Source: Paraescarpia echinospica
Taxonomy: Eukaryota; Annelida; Polychaeta; Sabellida; Siboglinidae
DNA: 64,000 nt
NCBI GenBank assembly: GCA_020002185.1
Contig: CM034543.1
Coordinates: forward strand, 27,732,886-27,796,885
Direction of reading: 5' to 3'
Shown here: positions 34,275-64,000 of the stretch, in pieces
How the letters are laid out: each line of letters starts with the position of its first letter
How positions within the stretch are numbered: the stretch's first letter is position 1
Translations under genes and position numbers: made by a program
Notes under the pieces: model-generated
The model's input: the letters and a program-made list of their open reading frames with translations, nothing else
Told to the model about the DNA's origin: nothing
Database searches by the model: none

Positions 34275-35853
34275 ATTGAAGCAAGGCCATCTGTTTAACT
34301 ACCAGGAACCGTGCTGAAATTGTGTTGAACGTGAGAACATGCGAACTTGTTGAACTTCAAAGGATATTGCGGTTAACTTGAGCATTATTGCCAGTACAGC
34401 TTATTTTGAAACTAAATGGTTTGTTTACAATTTGAACATATTGCGGGTAGTATACTGTCAACAGCATGCCTTCAACATATTTATTTTAGTCTTAAGATCA
34501 TAACATTGTGATAACAAAAAAAGATCAGACTGCTTTGTTTTAAGAAATGCATGACAATTATTGCCTTTCAAATGAGCTCGGCTCATCTCCCACAGATTTA
34601 ACCTTGTCACCTAAGCATTACACACAGATGTGAGAAACGTGTGAAATATTTATCCAAATGCAGTGCAATGAATGAGAGTCCTCTTCACTGACAGTGACAC
34701 TGCTGGGAATAGAGAACACAGTTCAGAAAAAGAAACTTGTTTTTTGTTAAGTGTGTCCTCATTTTAATTTTGTTGCTCGTCTCATATCAAATTCATTTTG
34801 CGATAAAGCAAAACTACCTTTTATTCAATACGACATACTAGTTCGTTTGTACAATTACTTTGATAATCCAGTAAAATTATCATGTAAACTATTTGCTTAA
34901 TACTTGCACAAGAATTAATTCAAATGACTATCAAAATTGGAATCTTCACCTGAATGAGCGATGCTGTTATTCCTGTTTTGGATTTTCCTGCTCTGACAAA
35001 AACATTACCAACACATTCAGTGGGTTGAAGAGTAAACGTAGTCACAGCAATAGGCTTTGGCCAGTTACAAGATGTAAAGAAGTCGGTTCTTTTGATAAAT
35101 GAAATGTTGCTTGTGTGAAATTAAGGCAAACCTATAAAGTTGGGGTAAGTTTACATCTTATTATTTAGTCCTTTTCAAACACTGTTTTCTCTTTCATTAT
35201 CTTATGTGCAATTTCGTATTTTGTACACTTGACTTAATTTCGATTGATTATTTGTTTAGACTTGTGTTGTTCTTTATGTAATATGTTTGAAATAAATAAC
35301 TATTTATTAAACTAATTAGTATATATTTGTAACCATGGGAAAACTTATAGTCAGGCACTTGCCATGCATAAACAGGGGGGTTTAGGACCAAAATATGCCA
35401 AATACACATTCCAGTGCCAGCGGAAAAAGTGTTAATGCTAATTAGCTCACAAATGTGCCTGATAAATAGCTAAACAATGTGCTGATGTTCTTCGCCTTTA
35501 TGGGAACAAAACTATAAGATTATCTGGAAGTAAATATATTTACGCCACACGATACCATGTTGGCAATGTATACAAATGAAATAAAATAACGATGCACCTT
35601 TCCCCCGTTTATGCTTGCCACATGGCAGTTTGAAGGGTTACCATAGTTACCAATATGCAAATGAGTTGAACATTATAACTGCCTTCATTTTACGCATGGC
35701 AAGGATCTGTTGAAGGTTTGCCGAGATACAGCAATAGTCTGGGAGCATGTATAGTCCAGTTAATTTTAGCCAAAAAGGCACAAAATTGCAACAGAAACCA
35801 TTTTGTGGGAAACAAGCCCCAAATACATACTGAACAACATATAAAAAATGGGG
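34275..35853. other. 3' UTR and intergenic
   Basis: The first about 1 kb is probably the 3' UTR of the zinc-finger gene. 35350-35853 shows nothing recognisable. Confidence 0.4.
35291..35296 (+). promoter_or_regulatory. poly(A) signal candidate for the zinc-finger gene
   Basis: AATAAA about 1.0 kb after the stop codon, the clearest hexamer before the repeat block begins at 35.85 kb. Confidence 0.4.
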
Positions 35854-38248
35854 CAAGTGGCCCTGAAGTCCTTTGGACTAATACGTCTATATGTGACCCC
35901 TGACCAAATGAGTGATAAGTCGGAAAAATTGTAACATTGTTTTCTTATATTCTTGTAAAGGTTGGGTAGGGTGCTTTACATGTTTTCAAAAATTATGACT
36001 GCTACCAAAATTGGCGAAGTTACGGAGCATTGAACATGGTAGGGGTCAAAAAGTGAAAATGAAGAAAACAGCTGTTAAAATTTTACATTATATATGCAAA
36101 TGGACTGCATGGAAATATTACATGCATGATATTCAAATGTGGCACACAGTGTGTATGTTATGTTGCAATGATACACTGGAAGTACAAATGTGCTGCTACA
36201 AAAACTTATCAAGTTATGCTAGATTATGTCTTTATGTGTAAAACTAAGAGGACAGATTATTTGAGAGCAAAAGATAGACTCACTGTTTGACACAGTTTAA
36301 AACCTACAGGCAACTGTCCAGTTTAACAGCAGTCTATCAAACAATAGCAGGAACTACCACATGAAATGTCTGAAAAATTAGAGAAAAAGTTACTGAATAG
36401 TTTTTGGAAAAAACAGCCCCACAGAACTAATTATACTTATTGTTAAGATGTTTAACCTAGTTCTATTATCTGACATTGTGGCAAAAGATTGGTGTATTGG
36501 GATTATTAAGCCTATATAATTATATAAACATAGCAGCAGACACTGGGACAGTGTGACTGCTGCCTGGCTAAATGGATGCAATGGTGCTTTGAAGTTAGTT
36601 CTTCTGCCAACTATCCTTTTCACACAAGCCTATAGGTTTAGTAGCTGTCAGCACACTACTGAGCCTAAACTACAATGCAGGTGTTAAAGACGTGCTGATG
36701 TATTTGAACTTGATCCACTAATTAACTGTCCACCAAGCAGTAGCAGAACAGTTTATAATAATAATAATCCACAAGTTAAGTGGCAGTGATCTTCCTTTTA
36801 TCATTCATGTGATGTTTATTGTAAGCAGGGCGGACAAATGGTTATCATACGTAGACAGGTACAGAAAGAAACTGACGTTTTCTATAAAAAGAACACGTTT
36901 GCCTATCAATGGCATGTATTTCCTATTGTTGCCGTTTCTGCCCGGCATAAATCAAACAACCATGAGGCTGTAGGTAATTATTAATCAAATGTTTTTTGGT
37001 GAATCATAGTTACAGATCATTAAGGGTTATGATGGAAGTAAAATGTTAACGTGTTTACTGTTCACTTATTGTACCACGTCTTACATTTAGAGGAATAATT
37101 ATAATAGAAAATAAAATGTGGCACATATTTTTTAATACATGCATTGATGAGAAACCCGGAATTACTTTTCTGTGGCCTAAGAATAACTAATTTCAATTAA
37201 CTTTCTGCTTATATAAAACAACTGCATAAAATATATACATATCCATACAAGACAGACTCCGCATGTGACAGATATTTTGGGAATGGGAATAGTGTTCTGT
37301 TTCTGGTACAGTACACGCAATCTACTGTAGGGGATAGTCTCAAGGGCCCTTCTCTAAACCACATCGCTAGATAGAGTAAACATTTTGCATTTTGGGGGGC
37401 TGTGTCAGCCTTCTTCTCATGTGATGTAGAGTTACCACAAGGAGAAAACTTGTCTCCTTTGTTATTTGCTATTTACCTGAATGATTTTGAACACTGTTAG
37501 TCATAATTATAAGGGACTTGACATGGCATCTGGTGAAATTTACAACCTTAGTGATGATGATGTAGACATTTTCTTGCAAATGCATGTTCTACTATATGCT
37601 GATGATATTAGAATGATTCAATCAAATACAGATTTCTTGTATATAGCGGATCTATGTCAACTCTTCTAATGGTTGACATGTGGTTGTTGCAGGATGACCC
37701 CTTAGAATGTAGGCACAACTGTCCAGGGGTCTAGAGGGTGCTGTGTCTGTTGACTCAAGCCTCTGCCAGTGACCAATTACAGATTAGTCACACTTTCACC
37801 AGCCAGCCATAGTGAGGTGTGACAGATGTTGTGGGAAAAGAGATTAGTTGAACAAAAGGACTGGAAGCATGATAGATCTGCTGCTACAATAGACCATTTA
37901 GTTAGCAAATTTTAGGGGACCTTTGGAGCCCTTAGAGTGATTCAATCAAATACAGATGTCTTGTGTACAGTGGCACTACCACATGAAATGTCTATGCAAA
38001 ATTAGAGAAAAAGTTACTTAAGAGTTTTTGAAAAAATAGGCATGATGTGAAAATTTACCAATTTTTGGGGGTTATTAGGTGCCCTTAGAATGATTCAATC
38101 AAATACAGATTTCTTGTGTACAGTGACACTACCACATGAAATGTATATGCAAAATTAGAGAAAAAGTTGCTGAACGGTTTCCGAGATACGGCGGCGGACG
38201 CAGAGTGATGGCAATAGTCCCTTGGACCTTCGGCCAAAGGACTAAAAA
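35854..38248 (+). mobile_element. mosaic hairpin-ended repeat element, copy 1
   Basis: Begins CAAGTGGCCCTGAAGTCC and ends with AGTCCCTTGG, ACCTTCGGCC, AAAGGACTAAAA, a GC-rich hairpin (CCTTGGACC paired with GGCCAAAGG) followed by CTAA. The first 490 bp are nearly collinear with 53583-54060. The interior carries a captured RT fragment (37404-37650) and two diverged monomers (37930-38170) built on GATTCAATCAAATACAGAT and ATGCAAAATTAGAGAAAAAG. The terminal hairpin plus CTAA resembles Helitron-type ends, but no Rep/helicase is present and the class is uncertain. Confidence 0.6.
37404..37650 (+). pseudogene. captured LINE reverse transcriptase fragment (1)
   Basis: VSAFFSCDV, QGENLSPLLFAIYLNDFE and, after breaks, LLYADD are RT palm motifs of a non-LTR element. 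Right after ADD the sequence switches to GAATGATTCAATCAAATACA, which is the monomer of the surrounding repeat, so the RT fragment is fused to non-RT sequence. Confidence 0.75.
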
Positions 38249-40241
38249 TCGGAATGGGGGAAAATATTGAATTTGTATAAATAAAAAATGGCCGCTCAAA
38301 CAAATATTTTCTGTCAATATGACTATATTTAAGGAAGAACTGATCAAATGAAGTAAATTTGACATAAAAAATATAATGTACTTGGTCACAGTAATGTGAC
38401 TATATGACTGAAAATTCAAGAGGCTCTGAAGTCCTTTGGACTATAATTTGTGAGTTTGTAATTATTAATGAAATGGTTTTTGGTAAATCATAGTTACTGA
38501 TCATTAAGGGTTATGACGGAAGTAAAATATTGATATGTTTAGTGGAGATTACATGCATGCCAGTGAAGATACACCTGGAAATAAAATATTCCCATAGATT
38601 GTTTCGTGAAGATTGTATATATTAGTTAATGTGTTATTAAAAATACTGTAAAATGTTATCCCGATACTCTGTTATTTAGGCCGATTTCCAGTGGTTATAG
38701 AAACCTTGCAAGAGAGTTGGTGAGCTGCAATCTCGCATTTAGCACAGTTAGAAGTTGTTTAAGAAAATGTGCACACATTTTCTGTTCTCATTTTGCTTCT
38801 ACCTCTTTCCCCAGAATGGAAATAAGGAGATGACCCATGAGAAAACTATTTGTTCACAAGGTACATATACAGTGTGAATTTTGACTTAAAAACAGTAGCA
38901 ATTAATGACAATACTGACTGAATTGGAGTGAAGTAATAGCTGCAACATGTATAGTAAAACATCTTAATAATATTCCTTATAATTTAGGCTAAATAGGCTT
39001 TAACCTTTTCGAGTATACCTAAGTTATTTTATATATTATTTTATACATAAGTTATTTTAATCCTAGATCATATCGTTTCATTGCATTGATAATTATGTCT
39101 ACTGCTGTTTTAAAGTTTCTCAGGATCTGCCAGTGCAGTAGGGATTCCCATTACACATTATAGTTACAGCCCACATGGAAGAATTCAGTTTGACACTGGG
39201 ACAATGGCAGGCAGTGAGACAAGGACGGTCCAATACACAGATTTACAGCTGGCTGCTCCACTCAGCTACCCCAGTGATCAGGGCAAAGTCCACTATCCAG
39301 TTATAAATAGAGATCAGTGACTGCAGGAGGCAGTAGGGAAATAGCAGGACAATTTTACATTTTGGGGGGCCCTGAGGTGCCCTTAAAATGAATGATTTTA
39401 TTAAATACATACGTCTTGTATATTGTGGCACTACCACATGAAATGTCTATGCAAAATCAGAGGAAAGTTACTGAAGTTTTAAAAAAAATGGTAAAAGTGA
39501 GCTGACAATAGAGATTCAACTTGCCAGAATATCTGCATCTTGTATTACGGCACCACTTGGCTGGGCAACAGTTTGAAGTCAGTTATGCAGTATGCACAGA
39601 CAGCGGTCACCGCATATAATTGGATTAAAATTTGCCCAGTGCACACCACAAATCCAGAAACATGGGGCAGAGGTCAGTTGCTAAGATTGTCTCACTCTCT
39701 ACATAAGTCTGATATACTGCTGTGCTGTAACCATGTTTTAAGGTGGTAGGCCAAAGGGAGCATTTTTTGTCTGTTGAAGAGAATAGCAGTAAGTTGGCAA
39801 GATGCAGAAAATGTGGCACTCGGCAAGGATGTAAACGATACAGTAGTATTGAAGTTCAATGAAATTGTTGCAAAAGTTGAATTTGCATTATGCTTCTGTG
39901 ATCAGGGTATTTAATTATTTACAAGGAAAATAGATTCCTCTAGGTACTCCAGGCTTTATGAGTTTATATAGCAACAGACACTGGGACAGTGTGACTGCTG
40001 CCTGACTAAATGGATACAATGAATTGTGGTGATTATTGGGGGGGGGGGGCTGAGGTTTGCTAAAATGCTCCAACTGTACCATTTGAAGCTCACCAAAAAC
40101 CTCCAAGAGCATTCCAAATTACTGGCCAAACAACTCCTGCCCCCACCCAAAATATTGCCAACCCCCGATTCTGTCGTCTGCAGCATAACCATTGATTGCA
40201 CATACAAAACACTGGAAACTTAACACGTACGAACTAAAGGC
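38249..40241. other. further fragments of the mosaic repeat family
   Basis: CTGAAGTCCTTTGGACTA at 38426 is another left-end-like copy. 38455-38530 duplicates 36965-37045 (AATCATAGTTAC, ATCATTAAGGGTTATGA). One monomer lies at 39370-39490. CAGACACTGGGACAGTGTGA occurs at 39967 and 36537, and AAAATGCTCCAACTG at 40062 matches 46208. No host gene was seen. Confidence 0.55.
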
Positions 40242-40247
40242 TTTATT
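40242..40247 (-). promoter_or_regulatory. poly(A) signal candidate for the Smad gene
   Basis: TTTATT on plus gives AATAAA on the minus strand about 3.3 kb after the Smad stop, at the edge where unique sequence gives way to the mosaic repeats. An alternative AATAAA is at 40750-40755. Smad transcripts often have long 3' UTRs. Confidence 0.35.
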
Positions 40248-40496
40248 TACATAAATTTCATGTTCACAAGAGAGCACAAGGCCAGCAATGAGGTTAATTA
40301 CAGATTGTCAATGTGCCGCAGCCTAACCTTATTTCAACACTTTATTCCACTTTATATCAAGCACACAACACATACAATGTATTTACAAGTCTGTTTAACA
40401 GCCAATTAAACGTACAATGTGCCTTCCGACTGTAATCCAGGCTATCATTCTAAATGTACACATCTGCAAATTGAGCGCAAAGTTAAGAGAAAAGGA

Positions 40497-40905
40497 CCAT
40501 TTCACATAGAGTTCGCTACTAGCTGCTAGTACTTGTTACTAGTGGCCAGTATATTTCTATGTGAACGTCACTATCAGTGGTGTTCACACAGAAAGTTGTA
40601 AGCACTTCATAATTATACTGCAGTTCACATATCAAACTACAGATCGTAAGAACTTGAAATGCAAACAATTTAATAATCAGTGACTATGTTTGAAGATCTT
40701 TTTAGTATAATGTAAAAGGCACTATGGCTAGGTGCAATGGATTCCGCTATTTATTAAAATATAATCACTTCAGGATAGCCCATTTTAATCCACATATTTT
40801 ATAAAGTTACAAAGAATCACATTTTGCACAGGATTTCGTGTTTACTTGCTGCTAGCAGCTAGTACTTGCTATTAGCCAGTAGTAGCAAACTCTACGTGGA
40901 CAATA
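40497..40905. repeat. inverted-repeat element in the putative Smad 3' UTR
   Basis: CACATAGAGTTCGCTACTAG and the downstream AGTAGCAAACTCTACGTGG are inverted complements with a few differences. Each arm also carries a CTGCTAG..TAGTACTTG motif that is itself partly palindromic. About 400 bp, no coding capacity. Confidence 0.6.
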
Positions 40906-43527
40906 TTTAATTCTCACAAGCTGCGGGTTTTAAGAAGATACACATTTCACCAATCAGAAGGGAAGTCATCACCTGGATAACAATAGTTGTATAATTATAT
41001 CAGGGGTACGTTTCACTAAGATTATTAGCTCATAAGAAAATACATCATTAAACTGGATCCGTTATTATGTTTAAGGATGTTTTTTAAGTTTCCAAGTTAC
41101 CAAGGACACTATTTCTGTGACACACCAGCAAGTGTCCTACTGGCACATTGTGACATTGACTGTTCTCAGTTTAAAATAAATTTTACAGAGCAAAATCAGG
41201 CTTATGAGTGCATAAGAATTTTGGTGAAACAGTCGATCCCCAGATGTACTGTGCATGAAATGATACACCGTCACGTAGCAGGATGCATGCAGTTTACAAA
41301 GGTGTGACTGAATGCAGTACACGATGGGGCTTCACGTGCTTGTAAACCCCCTCGTCTGCCGTTTATCAAACAAAAGCATAAGCACCGGTATTACGGCAAC
41401 GACACCGTCAACAGACACGCAAATTTCCTGCTGCGAACCAAGCGTCACAGGTTTGTAGTGCAACAACGCAAACCATTTCAAATGTACATCCGAATGACGA
41501 TCTAACACAGACACACAACATATTCTCAGATGATGGTGGAGTGTCATGGGTCTGTGGAACACCAGACTCCCCCCAAGATATCCCTCGCCTATTAGAAACA
41601 GATCACTTTCCCCACTACGCATACATTACCCGCCTATTACTTATAATTTTGACATAGGTTTTACATCTTGACAAACTGGTTCTGTCTTAGAATATTTCGA
41701 CCATATTTCCCAGTCTTTGTCGACTCACTGGCCAAGACCCAGTGCTTCCGTCATGCTCAAGTCAAACGACCCGGGTCATGTGGTATGCTTGCAGTGACGT
41801 CAGTCGGCTGATGAAGATTGAGAATCGATTGAAATACTCGACGACAGAAGCACAGTTCTTGAATTGTTACAAATGTAAATACTATATCAAAATTCACATT
41901 CCAAGAAACCGGCATGTGTAACCATCCACAATACAAGCGAGTCCGTTTTCACAGGCTGCTTAGTAAAATCTTCAAGATTACAGATCCTGTTTGATGTTCT
42001 CTTAATGGCTGAAATTCGGCTTGACATTTTGCAGTACTCACACAAACAGAAACAACATGCGATTTAGTGAATGTGCAGCCAACAGATCTTGATTCCTATA
42101 GTATACTTGTAACTTGTTATGCATCAAAACAATGTTGTATGGGCATCATTTCACAAATTGCCTAAGCATTACAAACATTTGTTTGCCTACCAAGGCATTG
42201 CAAAGAAGCACACGTAGATGCTCCTAGTGGTTGCATATAAAAGAACAACGTTCATGCACACATTTCCAAAACAGTAACATTATCAAAGCATGCATGCCAT
42301 TAATAATATCAAGATCATTCACAAACACCAACTGACTAGGTTTGAAAGAAGCTATGTTTTGGTAAGTAAAGGGAGGTCAGCACTGACTGCCGAATAGCCC
42401 GCACAGCTGTTTGTGTAAAACTCACGCACACATCTAATGAGACAATATCGATTGATACAATGAAGACGGGCAACCGATTCTTATTTCACTACATGACAGA
42501 TCTATCTCCACACTCAAATGTCCAAACTGTCGATGTTCAATTGTCATTCATCCACTAACTACACATGAAATCTACCATTGGCTTGTTGACATAGAGCAGA
42601 TACTGCTGGTAAATTTGCAAATATCTTGAATGAAGTTGACACCTACAGCTGTATCCATTCCATTCTCCACCAATGTGTACATTTACTTCAGAAACTTCAG
42701 GAGTGGAAACTAGGTAAACTCATAATGGTAAAGGGCTGTATATCTCATACACGCCACCTGACTACTGTCCTATCCACAAGATCTTTCGGAAGCAACGTAC
42801 CGACTTTGTAATGCGGGGCGAGTTCTGTGACGAGACTGGCAACAACAGACACACAGACAGACATCGTCACATGACATCAATACACAACAGTCAGACATAA
42901 ACACCCCAGAGCCACATGTAAAGTTCTGCATTGTAAGTTTTAAATATTCTCCAGACAGACATATCCTCTGTCGTGCGGAGTGGCAGTCACCATGGCAACA
43001 TTGTGCTGCACAAAGTCATAGCAAACCAACAAAATTGGTCCCAGTAACGGTGGGAATTGCATTGAGCAAAGCATTGAATCGTTTTCACAGTATTCCAGTC
43101 TTACAGCCAAAGGCATGATTGTTTCAGAGCAGAGAACTTCCATGGGAAAGCAGACAGTGTAGGCTCTTTTTGCCATACCACCGCAGTTTCATACACAAAC
43201 GTGTCCAACGTGTTTTAGTCCACGTCCAATGGCCGAGCACGCCATTAAAATGCTCAATTGATAAGCTGATAGCCTGAATGACTCCTATACAAGCACACCA
43301 AGCTATGCGCATCTAATAAAACTGAAGTGCCGCGAAATTTTACGGCTGCACCGACGTGTCGTCACGGACGGGTGATTCTGACGTCCGTGTCGGTTTCCGA
43401 CAACGACGAGCAATGTCCTCACCGCGAGTCAAATAAATACGGCACAACGCACTCCACAGATAACGATGAAAGTCACAACAACAAATATGGCATCGACGAT
43501 GAGTAAGACAACAACAATTGAAGATAA
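40906..43527 (-). other. putative long 3' UTR of the Smad gene
   Basis: Largely unique sequence directly after the Smad stop, with no recognised ORF or element. Assigned as 3' UTR because no other poly(A) hexamer in minus orientation was noticed closer to the stop; this is inference. Confidence 0.35.
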
Positions 43528-63812
<20,285 letters not shown>

Positions 63813-63950
63813 TCAACAGGGCAATAAATTATCACATTTATATAACTATGTTTTTGTCATTTATTTTTCAATTTTACAAAACTTATTGTTTTTGGTTTTG
63901 TGGACCACATAGGAAATCAGAAATAAGTGTACCTTTATGTGCTTTCATTT

Positions 63951-63958
63951 CACACACA

Positions 63959-63991
<33 letters not shown>
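63951..63991. repeat. (CACG)n/(CA)n microsatellite
   Basis: CACACACACGCACGCACGCA followed by CA repeats, about 150 bp upstream of the Smad MH1 exon on the minus strand. Confidence 0.9.
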
Positions 63992-64000
63992 AAAGAGGTC

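Overview
This is a metazoan (invertebrate-like) nuclear genomic window. Coding exons are split by GT..AG introns, poly(A) signals are present, CR1-type LINEs, Ty3/Gypsy retroelements, TIR elements and microsatellites fill the gaps, and long intergenic stretches are AT-rich. The Smad protein is clearly bilaterian-grade (BMP-type R-Smad), but the sequence alone does not let me name a species.

Four host genes can be supported. (1) A four-exon gene on + (7096-10354) encodes a small secreted protein of 128 residues with a Cys-rich N-terminal module and one EGF domain. (2) A single-exon gene on - (11886-12983) encodes an extended-SDR NAD(P)-binding epimerase/dehydratase-like protein. (3) A C2H2 poly-zinc-finger gene on + (coding 33006-34274) has 13 fingers, a leader with several uORFs, and a possible CRE-bearing 5' exon near 30300. 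(4) A complete BMP-type R-Smad (Smad1/5/8) gene on - (43528-63797) has five coding exons, four phase-1 introns and 452 residues, and probably a 3 kb 3' UTR down to about 40.2 kb.

The rest is mostly mobile DNA. Bases 1-2218 hold the 5' part of a decayed Ty3/Gypsy element on -, in which gag runs almost directly into integrase and protease, RT and RNase H are missing. At 14.2-19.6 kb a second Ty3/Gypsy remnant is split by a nearly full-length 4.0 kb CR1-like LINE on - with an 8 bp target duplication. From 19823 to 27382 a 7.56 kb interval is bounded by 77 bp inverted repeats that differ at 3 positions; it contains a small TIR element, a second truncated CR1 copy and a 120-146 bp tandem array. 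From 35.8 to 46.1 kb, and again at 53.6-54.6 kb, lies a mosaic repeat family: duplicated monomers, captured LINE RT fragments and a conserved terminal hairpin. The Smad introns carry several non-autonomous DNA transposons (two hAT-like, one with an AAGGGATCAT-type TIR) plus paired dispersed repeats.

The host genes do not form a recognisable pathway together. The best leads for a second look are the mosaic hairpin-ended repeat family, the IR-bounded 7.5 kb interval, the nested LINE-in-Gypsy insertion, the RT-less Gypsy derivative and the small secreted EGF protein. All coordinates come from reading the sequence by eye. Repeat boundaries are good to a few bases where a terminal repeat or target duplication is cited, and otherwise to tens of bases.
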